Origin: Bacteroidota bacterium
GTDB lineage: Bacteria > Bacteroidota > Bacteroidia > Chitinophagales > Chitinophagaceae
Length of the DNA stretch: 64,000 bases
NCBI GenBank assembly: GCA_016715505.1
Contig: JADJZY010000008.1
Coordinates: 66,400 to 130,399 of the forward strand
Reading direction: 5' to 3'
Part shown: one piece after another, positions 17,201 through 25,816 of the stretch
Position numbering within the stretch: the first letter of the stretch is position 1
Layout of the letters: each line of letters begins with the position of its first letter
The notes under the pieces: model-generated
What the model was told of the DNA's origin: nothing
The model's database searches: none
Seen by the model: only the letters and a program-made list of their open reading frames with translations
Position numbers and translations under genes: made by a program

Positions 17201-19681
17201 TTAACGAATCAACAGAATATCCCCTTTTCGCATGTATTTTTTTCCATCCGTCAAACAGGTATAATAGAGCATAAAATAGTAGGTGCCGGATTCTGCATCT
17301 CTTTCAGCAAATTTGCCATCCCATTCTTCTCGCTGATCGTATGCTTGCCATACCTTTTGGCCCCAACGATTAAAAATAGCAAATCGTTCAATATCCATGC
17401 CTGCTGTGGTTTTAATGCCCCATCGTTCATTCACACCATCTGAATTTGGTGTAAAAGCATTCGGTGCAAAAACATCCTCACAACAGTTGCCTGGATTGAT
17501 ATAAAATCGTTCGTTCTTTTGACAACCCCTTGCATCAGTTACCTGCACCGTGTAATAACCATAATAAAGATTCGTCGCTTCCGCCCCTATTTGTTCCGGT
17601 TTTCCCGACCATAAATAAGTGTATGGAGGAATGCCTCCTGTCGAAATCACTTCTGCTTTTCCTTCTATGCCGGTACCCTTACAAGTTAAATGGGTGAGTT
17701 GAAGTGTGTTTTGTAATTGATTGGGGTCAATACCCACATATACTAAACTATCTGTAACACAGCCATTGGCATTCCTAACACTCAAGGTATAATACCCATC
17801 ATCTAAATTTTCAAATAAACCGGTAGCGCTGATACGAATACCCGGACTCAAAGTAAAAATAAGTCCTTCGGTAAAATTTGAACTAGCCAGTATTCGACCA
17901 TTTTCCAAATCACAATAAAGCGCTTGTATGTCAATTTCAGTAAATTCAAGCTGAGGAGGATCCTCCATCGTGAAGGAAATAGTATCTCTACAGGCTTTGT
18001 CCGTGCTCACTACAATATTATAATTGCCCGGTTGAACCGCTGTAAAAGTTGCAGTACTTTGATTCATTCCAAGCGGAAGCAACGTATATGTATAGTTGAT
18101 TCCGGAAGGGTTCACATACAAAGTCACTTCACCATCTGCCAATCCTCTGCAACTGATTTGTTTTAAACCAAATGAATCAATCACCGGGATGGTACTGGGC
18201 AAAATTGAAACCGGATATTGAATTTTACAACCCTTTGAATCCCGCAATGTAAGGGTATATTCTCCTGTCGACAATCCACTAAACAATGGACTCGATTGAT
18301 AGTTCAAACCATCCAGTGTAAATTGTATATTGCCGTTTGTGCTATTGCCATTTACTTGTATGATACCATCATTACCCGGAAAACAGGATACGGTTTCTGT
18401 CAAGACACCCGCTGTAAAAGGATCTTCTAAAATGATGGTATAAGCGATGGTTTGTTTGGACGACAAAGGACATCCATCGTCCTGATAGGTGACATAAAAT
18501 GTTTGTTGCCCGGGTGTAAATGGTTGTGGTACAATGTAATTAACCAAAATAACCGGACTTGTTGTTTGATTGCCATTAATCGTAGAACTTGCCGTAACAG
18601 GCAACCCACTGAGTGACACTTGTATAACGCCTCCATCAGGATCGGTACATTGTATGCCAAATTGAACCAGACTATCAGCATTGCAAATCCGCAAAACATT
18701 GAATGAATCGATGGTCCCTCCTGTGGTTGAAATAATACTTCCGCCCGGCGATTGATTATTACAATTACTCAATACCACAATCGTCATTTCACGCATACTT
18801 GTTCCTACCACTACCCCATTTCTTGTCTCGCTTACTATACTCACTACGACAGAATTTTGAACCATATTTGGTAAAAAAGACATTTGCCCATTGGCCGATG
18901 AAAAAGTAAAACTGCCAGGTGCGGTTTGCAATGGTTCTTGAAACGTATATCCAGATTGATAGTTTACTGCTGATCCGGTATTTCCATTTAAAGCGGGAGT
19001 AAGCGCATAACTTAATAAATCTCCATCCGGATCTATCCCGCCTTGATTGTATTGCTGTAATAAATTAATACATACAAACGGTGTGGGAATGGTACTATAA
19101 ATAGCTGAATTATTTGGACCGTCCAAGTTATTCAAAGTGGCTTCCAATGACATCGTCGTGAATCCACTTCCCTGATTGATATTCGAAATGGTCTGACTTC
19201 TTCCGGCACCGGAATTCCCTCCTAAATTGCCGGTAAATATGAAGCGCCAATTTGCCGATGCGCCGTTCAGGGTATAGGTACCCTTAAAAATAAATTGCGA
19301 AACCCCGGGAATTGTACCTCCGCCTGGATTCGCACATAGGGTATTATTCTGTTCGGCCGGACAAACGGGGGTTACCTCTAAGCCTGGAGTACCCACTAAA
19401 GATAGATTTAGATTTGCAACACCCGAATTTCCATTATAAATAGCTATGCTGGGTGAAGAAGAAAAAAGATTTGGATAGGCCTGACCACTGCAATCGCCAT
19501 AAAGTGTGAGGGTGATTTCATAGGTATTGCCGGTGATATGCGTATATCCAATTTCACCACCAAAAAGATGAGATGCAAAAACGAATTTAGGTATCAGGAA
19601 TGCTACCAACAATAGCCCACTCATCATCAGACGCATCGAATTTCGAATCGATCTTAAAGTCTTAATGGGCTGTAAGGTCAT
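17201..19681 (-). CDS. Large secreted T9SS type B (gliding-motility C-terminal) protein
   Basis: 826 residues. An N-terminal signal (about residues 15-37) leads to ASHLFGGEIGYTHI, a module of about 310 residues that recurs in the protein at 32090-35113: shared landmarks are PFVCIN, GIDPDGDLLSY and SETRNGVVVGTSMREM. Several beta-sandwich repeats follow (GLSTGEYTLTLRDSKGCK, VQPGNYNIVV, GIPPYTYLWSG, YYGYYTVQVTDARGCQ), resembling SprB-type repeats. The C-terminus NAFTPNSDGVNE, FNRWGQKVWQ and GTYYFMLYY is the type B sorting domain recognised by T9SS. It should be exported to the surface as an adhesin or sheath component. PorP/SprF at 6163-7191 is a possible partner. Confidence 0.87.
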   Translation of the reverse strand: MTLQPIKTLRSIRNSMRLMMSGLLLVAFLIPKFVFASHLFGGEIGYTHITGNTYEITLTLYGDCSGQAYPNLFSSSPSIAIYNGNSGVANLNLSLVGTPGLEVTPVCPAEQNNTLCANPGGGTIPGVSQFIFKGTYTLNGASANWRFIFTGNLGGNSGAGRSQTISNINQGSGFTTMSLEATLNNLDGPNNSAIYSTIPTPFVCINLLQQYNQGGIDPDGDLLSYALTPALNGNTGSAVNYQSGYTFQEPLQTAPGSFTFSSANGQMSFLPNMVQNSVVVSIVSETRNGVVVGTSMREMTIVVLSNCNNQSPGGSIISTTGGTIDSFNVLRICNADSLVQFGIQCTDPDGGVIQVSLSGLPVTASSTINGNQTTSPVILVNYIVPQPFTPGQQTFYVTYQDDGCPLSSKQTIAYTIILEDPFTAGVLTETVSCFPGNDGIIQVNGNSTNGNIQFTLDGLNYQSSPLFSGLSTGEYTLTLRDSKGCKIQYPVSILPSTIPVIDSFGLKQISCRGLADGEVTLYVNPSGINYTYTLLPLGMNQSTATFTAVQPGNYNIVVSTDKACRDTISFTMEDPPQLEFTEIDIQALYCDLENGRILASSNFTEGLIFTLSPGIRISATGLFENLDDGYYTLSVRNANGCVTDSLVYVGIDPNQLQNTLQLTHLTCKGTGIEGKAEVISTGGIPPYTYLWSGKPEQIGAEATNLYYGYYTVQVTDARGCQKNERFYINPGNCCEDVFAPNAFTPNSDGVNERWGIKTTAGMDIERFAIFNRWGQKVWQAYDQREEWDGKFAERDAESGTYYFMLYYTCLTDGKKYMRKGDILLIR

Positions 19682-19793
19682 TTTAATTATTTTTGGTTGG
19701 CTGGCATTCGAAGCGTCATATCCTCAAAGGCCTTGGTTTTTCAAAATTAGGTGAATTTGTGGGCCCATGTCCATCCCTTGTTATTATTTGCGA

Positions 19794-19832
19794 TAAAAAA
19801 AACCTGCATTCACCGAATTTAATGAATGCAGG
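19794..19832 (-). terminator. Terminator after thiolase
   Basis: On the minus strand CCTGCATTCA and TGAATGCAGG form a perfect 10-bp stem with a 10-base loop, followed by eight T. A T run on the other side could make it work in both directions, but no plus-strand gene ends here. Confidence 0.88.
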
Positions 19833-19850
19833 CCCTTTTTCTAAAAAAAA

Positions 19851-21029
19851 TTAACAACGTTCAATCACCACAGAGGAGGCTCCACCTCCTCCATTACAAA
19901 TCCCAACAACCCCATAACGGGCATTATTTTGTTGTAATACATGAATCAGGGTTACTAAAATTCGAGAACCACTACTTCCCAATGGATGTCCCAAAGAAAC
20001 GGCACCACCATTGACATTCACTTTATTCGGATCTAATTTCAATTTTTGATTATTCACGATGCTCACCACACTAAAGGCTTCATTGATTTCAAAAAAATCA
20101 ATATCATCCAGACTTAATCCGGCCTTTTCAACCGCCTTTGGAATGGCCAAACTTGGAGAGGTGGTAAACCATTCCGGAGCCTGTTCTGCATCGGCATAAG
20201 CCAAAATTTTTGCCAAAGGTTTTAATCCTAAGGCTTCCATTTTACTTTTCCCCATTAATACCAGCGCCGAAGCTCCATCATTCATTGTACTTGCATTCGC
20301 CGCAGTCACGGTTCCGTCTTTGATAAATACAGGTTTTAAGGTGGGTATTTTATCAAACTTAACATTGAAAGGCTCTTCGTCCTTATTAAACAGCTTTGGT
20401 TCAGCGCCACGTTGAGGAATTTCAACGGCCGCAATTTCCGCATCAAACTTTCCTGCTTCCCATGCAGCCTGACTACGCTTATAGCTTTCAATGGCATACG
20501 TATCCTGATCTTCACGACTGATTTGACATTCTTTTGCACATAATTCAGCAGCATTACCCATCGGATAATTATGATAAACATCGAGCAATCCATCTTTTAC
20601 AATGCCATCTTCCAGCGTTACATTTCCGTATTTATTTCCCCAACGCATCGTATTTGCGTAAAAAGGCACTTTGCTCATACTTTCCATTCCTCCGGCAACC
20701 ACAATTTCAGCATCGCCCAGTTTGATGCTCTGAGCAGCCTGCATCACAGCTTTCATTCCGCTGGCGCAAACTTTATTGACCGTGGTACAATTGACTGCAT
20801 CCGGTAAGCCTGCAAATTTTGCGGCTTGTCTGGCCGGAGCCTGACCAATACCTGCCTGCATCACACAGCCCATCAATACATCCTGAACATCATTCGCTTG
20901 AATTCCCGCACGCGATACAGCTTCTTTAATAGCCACTGCGCCCAATTGCGGAGCTGAAAAATCTTTTAATGCGCCCCCAAATCCCCCAACTGCGGTTCTG
21001 ACCGCTGATACGATAAATACTTCTTCCAT
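19851..21029 (-). CDS. Acetyl-CoA C-acetyltransferase (thiolase)
   Basis: 392 residues from MEEVFIVSAVRTAVG, the standard thiolase start and length; an upstream ATG would add 15 residues and cross the -7 box. The active-site residues are all present: nucleophilic Cys in NKVCASGMKAV, His in GGAVSLGHPLGSSG and the second Cys in GICNGGGGAS; NEAF is also intact. It condenses or cleaves acetyl-CoA and acetoacetyl-CoA, or longer beta-ketoacyl-CoA. It is divergent from paaZ with 317 bp between the starts, and both would act on CoA esters at the end of phenylacetate or fatty-acid breakdown; the exact chain-length preference is not visible. Confidence 0.93.
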   Translation of the reverse strand: MEEVFIVSAVRTAVGGFGGALKDFSAPQLGAVAIKEAVSRAGIQANDVQDVLMGCVMQAGIGQAPARQAAKFAGLPDAVNCTTVNKVCASGMKAVMQAAQSIKLGDAEIVVAGGMESMSKVPFYANTMRWGNKYGNVTLEDGIVKDGLLDVYHNYPMGNAAELCAKECQISREDQDTYAIESYKRSQAAWEAGKFDAEIAAVEIPQRGAEPKLFNKDEEPFNVKFDKIPTLKPVFIKDGTVTAANASTMNDGASALVLMGKSKMEALGLKPLAKILAYADAEQAPEWFTTSPSLAIPKAVEKAGLSLDDIDFFEINEAFSVVSIVNNQKLKLDPNKVNVNGGAVSLGHPLGSSGSRILVTLIHVLQQNNARYGVVGICNGGGGASSVVIERC

Positions 21030-21045
21030 TTCTTGAATTTGCGCG

Positions 21046-21053
21046 CAAAGGTA
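21046..21053 (-). promoter_or_regulatory. -7 box for thiolase
   Basis: TACCTTTG on the minus strand, 16 bp before the ATG at 21029. Confidence 0.5.
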
Positions 21054-21323
21054 ATGGTTATCATAGACTTCCATGTTATTTTTAAATTCTTTCCATCCTT
21101 CCTGATATTTCGGGACTTTGACTCAATTTTGTAGTTCTTTTATTAAAGAAGTGTTCAAGTGAAAGTCTGCAATTTTCTTTGGTCGATTTTCTTGGCGTGC
21201 AAAATACCTGGGAGCGGACACTTTAAGCTATTTATGACCTTATCTTGCAATTTAATTGAAAGAAATTCTCCCACATTCTTCCTCCGGAATGCTGAAAATA
21301 TTTCCAGCCTAAACCTGATGTTC

Positions 21324-21331
21324 TATATTTG
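21324..21331 (+). promoter_or_regulatory. -7 box for paaZ
   Basis: TATATTTG on the plus strand, 15 bp before the ATG at 21347. It argues against the TTG start at 21329, which lies inside the box. Confidence 0.55.
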
Positions 21332-21346
21332 GAGAAATTTCAAAAA

Positions 21347-23404
21347 ATGTCATTGATTGCTTTAGATAATTATGCAGCCGGACGATGGATCAGCAGCGGC
21401 GAAAAAGGAGAAACTTTGTTTAATGCCATTACAGGAGAAGCTGTATATCGGGCAGATAGTAGTGGCCTCGATTTTGCAGAAATGATGCACTATGCCCGTC
21501 GGGTGGGGAATCCTGCACTTCGCAAAATGACATTTCATCAAAGGGGCTTGATGCTGAAGGCACTTGCCATGCATTTGATGTCGAAAAAGGAGCAATTTTA
21601 TCAAATTAGCGCGCTCACCGGAGCCACACGCGCGGACTCATGGGTCGACATTGAAGGAGGAATCGGAAATTTGTTCACTTATGCCAGCCTGCGTCGTCAA
21701 TTTCCTGATTTACCCTATCATGTTGATGGGGATGCCGCCAAATTATCAAAGATGAATACTTTTATCGGACATCATATCATGGTGCCCTTAAAAGGTGTTG
21801 CGATTCACATCAATGCTTTTAATTTCCCGGTTTGGGGCATGCTCGAAAAAATAGCCGTGAATCTTTTAGCAGGTGTGCCGGCCATCGTAAAACCTGCCAC
21901 ATTAACTTCCTATCTAACTGAAGCTGTTTTTAAAGAAATCATCGCTTCAGGCATCTTACCGGAAGGTTCTCTGCAACTGATTTGTGGAAGCGCAAGAGGA
22001 ATTTTAGATCATGTTCAAAATCAGGATTTGGTGACATTTACCGGCAGCGCTGAAACCGGAAAAAAACTCAAATCACATCCACGCCTTTTAGAAGAAGCCG
22101 TTCACTTTAATATGGAAGCTGATTCTTTAAATGCTTGTATTCTTGGACCAGATGTTGATCCAACCAAACCGGAGTTCGACTTGTTTATTAAGGAGGTTGT
22201 TCGCGAGATGACCACCAAAGCAGGTCAAAAATGTACCGCGGTAAGACGTATACTGGTTCCGGAAAATCGGATCGAAGATGTACATCTTGCCTTGGGAAAA
22301 CGATTAAGCGGCACTATCATCGGTGACCCCAAAGTGGAAGGAGTTCGAATGGGACCTTTGGCCGGATTAGGTCAACGAACAGATGTGCTTGAAAAAGTTC
22401 ATGCACTGATGGCAGAACAGGAATTGATTATTGGCGATATCAATCAGTTTGAAGTGAAAGGTGCTGATAAAGATAAAGGCGCATTTATGAGTCCATTGGT
22501 CTTTTTAAATAAAGATCCTTTTCAAATCAAAGCTTGCCACGAAATTGAAGCATTCGGACCTGTATCTACGCTCATCCCCTATCAAACGCTCGATGATGCC
22601 ATTGAATTAACCAATATGGGCAAAGGCTCATTGGTTTGCAGTATGGTCAGCAATCATCCTCAACATGCCACAGAATTTGTGCTGGGTGTAGCACCTATGC
22701 ATGGTAGGGTGCTCATCCTCAATGAAGCCTGTGCGAAAGAAAGTACAGGACACGGCTCTCCTATGCCATTACTGGTTCACGGAGGTCCAGGTCGTGCGGG
22801 TGGAGGCGAAGAAATGGGTGGAAAAAGAGGTGTAATGCATTATTTACAGCGAACAGCCATTCAGGGACATCCTACCATGATTACTGCTATCACACAACAA
22901 TATCAGCAAGGCGCCGAAGGTCGAATTGACTCAGTGCATCCATTCCGAAAACATTTTGAAGAATTATGTATTGGCGATCAATTAATTACTGAAAAACGAC
23001 TTATCACTTCTGAAGATATAGACCGTTTTGCCGATTTGAGTGGCGACCATTTTTATGCCCATATCAAAGAAACCAATTTTGAAGGAACGATGTTCACCCA
23101 TCAAGTTGCACATGGTTATTTAATGATGAGTATAGCTGCCGGTTTATTTGTGGATAGCTACGAAATCAATCCGGTATTACTCAATTATGGGATCGATGAA
23201 TTACGTTTTACCAAACCCGTTTATCCGGGAACGAATGTATATGTTCGATTTACCTGTAAGGAAAAATCAGATCAGGAAAAGAAGAATGAGGATGATATTC
23301 CAAAAGGGATTGTCAAGTGGTTGGTTGAAATATTGGATGAAACGGATGAACCCCTCATTGGCATTGCAACGATTTTAACGATGGTAAAAAAAAGGGATCA
23401 GTGA
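21347..23404 (+). CDS. paaZ: Bifunctional oxepin-CoA hydrolase / aldehyde dehydrogenase PaaZ
   Basis: 685 residues. Residues 1 to about 520 are an aldehyde dehydrogenase: NAFNFPVWGMLEK, the glycine motif VTFTGSAETGKKL, catalytic Glu in NMEADSLNACI and nucleophilic Cys in KAGQKCTAVRR. Residues about 530-685 are a MaoC-type hot-dog enoyl-CoA hydratase: DRFADLSGDHFYAH (catalytic Asp/His) and THQVAHGYLMMSI. In the aerobic phenylacetate pathway PaaZ opens the oxepin-CoA ring and oxidises the resulting aldehyde. No other paa genes are adjacent, so the rest of the pathway, if present, is elsewhere. A MITE-like element begins 6 bp after the stop. Confidence 0.93.
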   Translation: MSLIALDNYAAGRWISSGEKGETLFNAITGEAVYRADSSGLDFAEMMHYARRVGNPALRKMTFHQRGLMLKALAMHLMSKKEQFYQISALTGATRADSWVDIEGGIGNLFTYASLRRQFPDLPYHVDGDAAKLSKMNTFIGHHIMVPLKGVAIHINAFNFPVWGMLEKIAVNLLAGVPAIVKPATLTSYLTEAVFKEIIASGILPEGSLQLICGSARGILDHVQNQDLVTFTGSAETGKKLKSHPRLLEEAVHFNMEADSLNACILGPDVDPTKPEFDLFIKEVVREMTTKAGQKCTAVRRILVPENRIEDVHLALGKRLSGTIIGDPKVEGVRMGPLAGLGQRTDVLEKVHALMAEQELIIGDINQFEVKGADKDKGAFMSPLVFLNKDPFQIKACHEIEAFGPVSTLIPYQTLDDAIELTNMGKGSLVCSMVSNHPQHATEFVLGVAPMHGRVLILNEACAKESTGHGSPMPLLVHGGPGRAGGGEEMGGKRGVMHYLQRTAIQGHPTMITAITQQYQQGAEGRIDSVHPFRKHFEELCIGDQLITEKRLITSEDIDRFADLSGDHFYAHIKETNFEGTMFTHQVAHGYLMMSIAAGLFVDSYEINPVLLNYGIDELRFTKPVYPGTNVYVRFTCKEKSDQEKKNEDDIPKGIVKWLVEILDETDEPLIGIATILTMVKKRDQ

Positions 23405-23409
23405 GTAAA

Positions 23410-23517
23410 TAAATAGGGCTTGCTGATTAACTTGAAAATGTGGTTTGGGGGGAGAGGCTTCCCGTCCAGCACACCCCCTTGATTTGAGCCTATGAGATAA
23501 TCAACAAGCCCTAAATA
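23410..23517. mobile_element. MITE-like element with terminal inverted repeats and 6-bp direct repeats
   Basis: GGGCTTGCTGATTA (23416-23429) and TAATCAACAAGCCC (23498-23511) are inverted repeats matching at 13 of 14 positions. They enclose 68 bp without a gene and are flanked by identical TAAATA at 23410-23415 and 23512-23517, which looks like a target-site duplication. No transposase is present, so it would be non-autonomous. The direct repeat is AT-rich, so chance contributes; a long-stem terminator after paaZ is the alternative. Confidence 0.55.
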
Positions 23518-23599
23518 GGCGCTGAAAAAATCTTACTGGTGTTGTAATAATGAATATTTTTTTCAACCGAGCAATTACACGTCTAAAAACTCCTACCCT

Positions 23600-24277
23600 T
23601 TAGAACCCATATCCCAATGTGAGGTAAGTATATGTATTATGCGTTTTGTCCTTAAAATTATCACTGGCTTTAGTAACGCTTTGTAGTCCATATGCCACAA
23701 ACCATTGAAGCTTGAGATACTTTCGAATCTGATATTTTAATCCGATATTCAGACCATAATCGACGGAATGAATTTGGGCACTTTCATCGAATGCCCGATC
23801 ATCAATAGCAAACATTCCATTAAAACCGGCCTTTCCTTCTGTGAGCTGTCCCTTATTTGACCCTCGTAAGAGATATGAAAAATAGCCCCCGGCACCTACT
23901 GACCATTGATTTCCCAGTTTGTAAAAAACAAAAATCGGCAAGCTCAAATATCGATTACTAAACTTCCCTTTTACTTTACCGGAAAAACTATCGATAGAGT
24001 CACCGCTGACCACGATATAAGGATAGGCAACCGGACTTGTATATGAAGCTGTTTTTGAATCGAAATATAAACTGGCTTGCAGATCAAATTTACGCTTCAA
24101 AGAATAAACCGCGTACAGTCCAAGAACGGGATGCACACCGGGTTGTCCTTTGGCGCCTGGTACCATCTTCTCAGGAATTGGGGCGCCTGCATTCAGGCCA
24201 ACTTCCATACCATAATCCCATTGAGCAAACAAAGCAGCAGGCATCAATAATCCGAATAAACATGCCAAGAACTTCAT
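23600..24277 (-). CDS. Outer-membrane beta-barrel protein (PorT/OmpA-barrel type)
   Basis: 225 residues. A signal peptide ends in PAALFAQ (about residue 19). The mature protein has alternating amphipathic strands with aromatic ends: YGMEVGLNAGAPIP, LGLYAVYSL, DLQASLYFDS, RYLSLPIFVFYKLG, WSVGAGGYFSYLL, DYGLNIGLKYQI, LQWFVAYGLQ and YTYLTLGYGF. This is the eight-strand porin pattern common in Bacteroidota (outer membrane protein beta-barrel domain). No ligand can be named. Its ATG follows the stop of the T9SS gene upstream by 5 bp, so the two are cotranscribed. Confidence 0.75.
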   Translation of the reverse strand: MKFLACLFGLLMPAALFAQWDYGMEVGLNAGAPIPEKMVPGAKGQPGVHPVLGLYAVYSLKRKFDLQASLYFDSKTASYTSPVAYPYIVVSGDSIDSFSGKVKGKFSNRYLSLPIFVFYKLGNQWSVGAGGYFSYLLRGSNKGQLTEGKAGFNGMFAIDDRAFDESAQIHSVDYGLNIGLKYQIRKYLKLQWFVAYGLQSVTKASDNFKDKTHNTYTYLTLGYGF

Positions 24278-24282
24278 ATTCT

Positions 24283-25194
24283 CTAGAATTTATAAATGCT
24301 TTGTTGGTGAACGATTTGCATTTTTGAATCAACGGCACACAATTTATAAACCCCTGTTTGTAATTCAGATAAAGAAATTTGAGGTAAACGACTGCTGCGG
24401 ACCAACTGCCCCGTCATCGTATAAATTTGATAGGTCAAATCCATTCTGGTCGTTTGAATAAATAAGAAATCATTCGTTGGATTGGGGTAACAATTGAGCA
24501 CAGGAATTTCTTTGCTTGTTTCGAGCGAATTGGCACCGTAATCGAAAACCACATCATCGACCCACAAGGAACTCCCTACCTGACCAACACCTTGTTCAGC
24601 ACCTGCGCTGGCCGAAAACACAACGGTGATGCTGTCCGGAACATCACTAGAACTATAATTAATGACCAAGTTAAAAGGCGTATACGCATTGACTGCTGAG
24701 TAATCTCGCTTCTCAATAAACCCGACAACATCCCTGGTATTCGTGGTGCTGTTCCATTTCGTTAACTTAACGTAGATGGAAGACGAGTCGCCATTTACCG
24801 GGGCATATTTATACCAACCCTTCATGGCTATTGGCCGACCGGTGAATGGCACACCCAATTCAGGAACCGGTGCCAATGGTATGGTGGTGTTTAAAAAACC
24901 GGTGAATAAAGTAGCACCAACAAAATTACCGACGATGGTCCTGGATTTCATGAGGGCCGCAAAACTTCCACCATGTGCATCCGTACTTTTCTGAACAATA
25001 GAAGTAGAAGGATTTCCAAAAATTAAATCCATGGCATAGTTGGGTGTTGCCCAGATAGTTGATGGAGTTGGATCTTCGTATCTTCCTGAACTGGAGAGAA
25101 CCCAACTCTCAAAATCCAAATTCGGCAAGCTTGTTTGCGAAAAACCGGAAAGATTAAGCAAACATAAAAAGATCATTTTTGAAATTCGGGACAT
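24283..25194 (-). CDS. Secreted T9SS type A protein with carbohydrate-module-like domain
   Basis: 303 residues. An N-terminal signal (MIFLCLLNLSGFSQ) leads to LPNLDFESWV, a start typical of Bacteroidota PCMD-type putative carbohydrate-binding modules (about residues 20-225, with FTGRPIAMKGWYKY and SLWVDDVVFDYG). The C-terminus from NCYPNPTNDFLFI to the end is a type A sorting domain with the usual TGQLV and ELQTGVYKL motifs, so the protein should be exported and anchored by T9SS. The substrate is unknown. A TATCTTTG box lies 15 bp before its ATG, and the barrel gene follows in the same transcript. Confidence 0.8.
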   Translation of the reverse strand: MSRISKMIFLCLLNLSGFSQTSLPNLDFESWVLSSSGRYEDPTPSTIWATPNYAMDLIFGNPSTSIVQKSTDAHGGSFAALMKSRTIVGNFVGATLFTGFLNTTIPLAPVPELGVPFTGRPIAMKGWYKYAPVNGDSSSIYVKLTKWNSTTNTRDVVGFIEKRDYSAVNAYTPFNLVINYSSSDVPDSITVVFSASAGAEQGVGQVGSSLWVDDVVFDYGANSLETSKEIPVLNCYPNPTNDFLFIQTTRMDLTYQIYTMTGQLVRSSRLPQISLSELQTGVYKLCAVDSKMQIVHQQSIYKF

Positions 25195-25209
25195 ATACTA
25201 GATTTCTTT

Positions 25210-25217
25210 CAAAGATA
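25210..25217 (-). promoter_or_regulatory. -7 box for the T9SS/barrel operon
   Basis: TATCTTTG on the minus strand, 15 bp before the ATG at 25194. Confidence 0.5.
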
Positions 25218-25816
25218 AGAGATTCTGTTAGATCCGTATCATGTTGAGTAATCGGTGTATCCTAATTTTGTCTTGAAGGAATGGTTTTTATTTTCATTTT
25301 TTACCACATGTAACCCAGCTGTGTTCTTTAAAAAATCTCGACAGGGATGGCATATCTGCATATACAATGAACTTTAAAAGGCAAATATTCAGTTTTTCTA
25401 AACATCCGTATTTTAATCATCACAGCAGGCTATTTCGGCTTAGTTTCGTTCATTAAAATGAGCCAAATACTAAAAGAATGGAGTGCTGACTATAAATTAA
25501 TCATTGCCACATACCTTATTCCATGCTTTTTAAAACTGAAGCGGTTTTTTGTTCAAACATGGGTTTGAATTTGATTTTTTAACCTGTTATTTTTCATAGA
25601 ACACAAGAGAAGTCTGCTTGACTATTCCCACATCATATCAACGAATTTTAGCTGTTTTATACCCTTAAAACAGGGGCATTTTTCACAATCTTGTCGAGTT
25701 ATCCACATTTTAATCAATAAAAAATATCAGTTTCCAACATCCTAAGGAAGCTCCAAAGTAATCGACATAAATCAGGTGAAAGCAAACTATATTCACGCTC
25801 CAAAAAAAATTGAATT
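25218..25816. other. 600-bp intergenic region before smc
   Basis: No gene was recognised on either strand. It holds a hairpin with perfect 8-bp arms (CTGTTTTA at 25652-25659, TAAAACAG at 25666-25673) and one perfect DnaA-box nonamer TTATCCACA at 25699-25707. A single box is not evidence of an origin. No TAnnTTTG box was found close to the smc start. Confidence 0.5.

Noticed and set aside
25699..25707. Perfect DnaA box TTATCCACA before smc, as a sign of a replication origin
   Set aside because: One nonamer in 64 kb is close to chance on two strands, there is no box cluster, AT-rich unwinding element or dnaA/dnaN gene.
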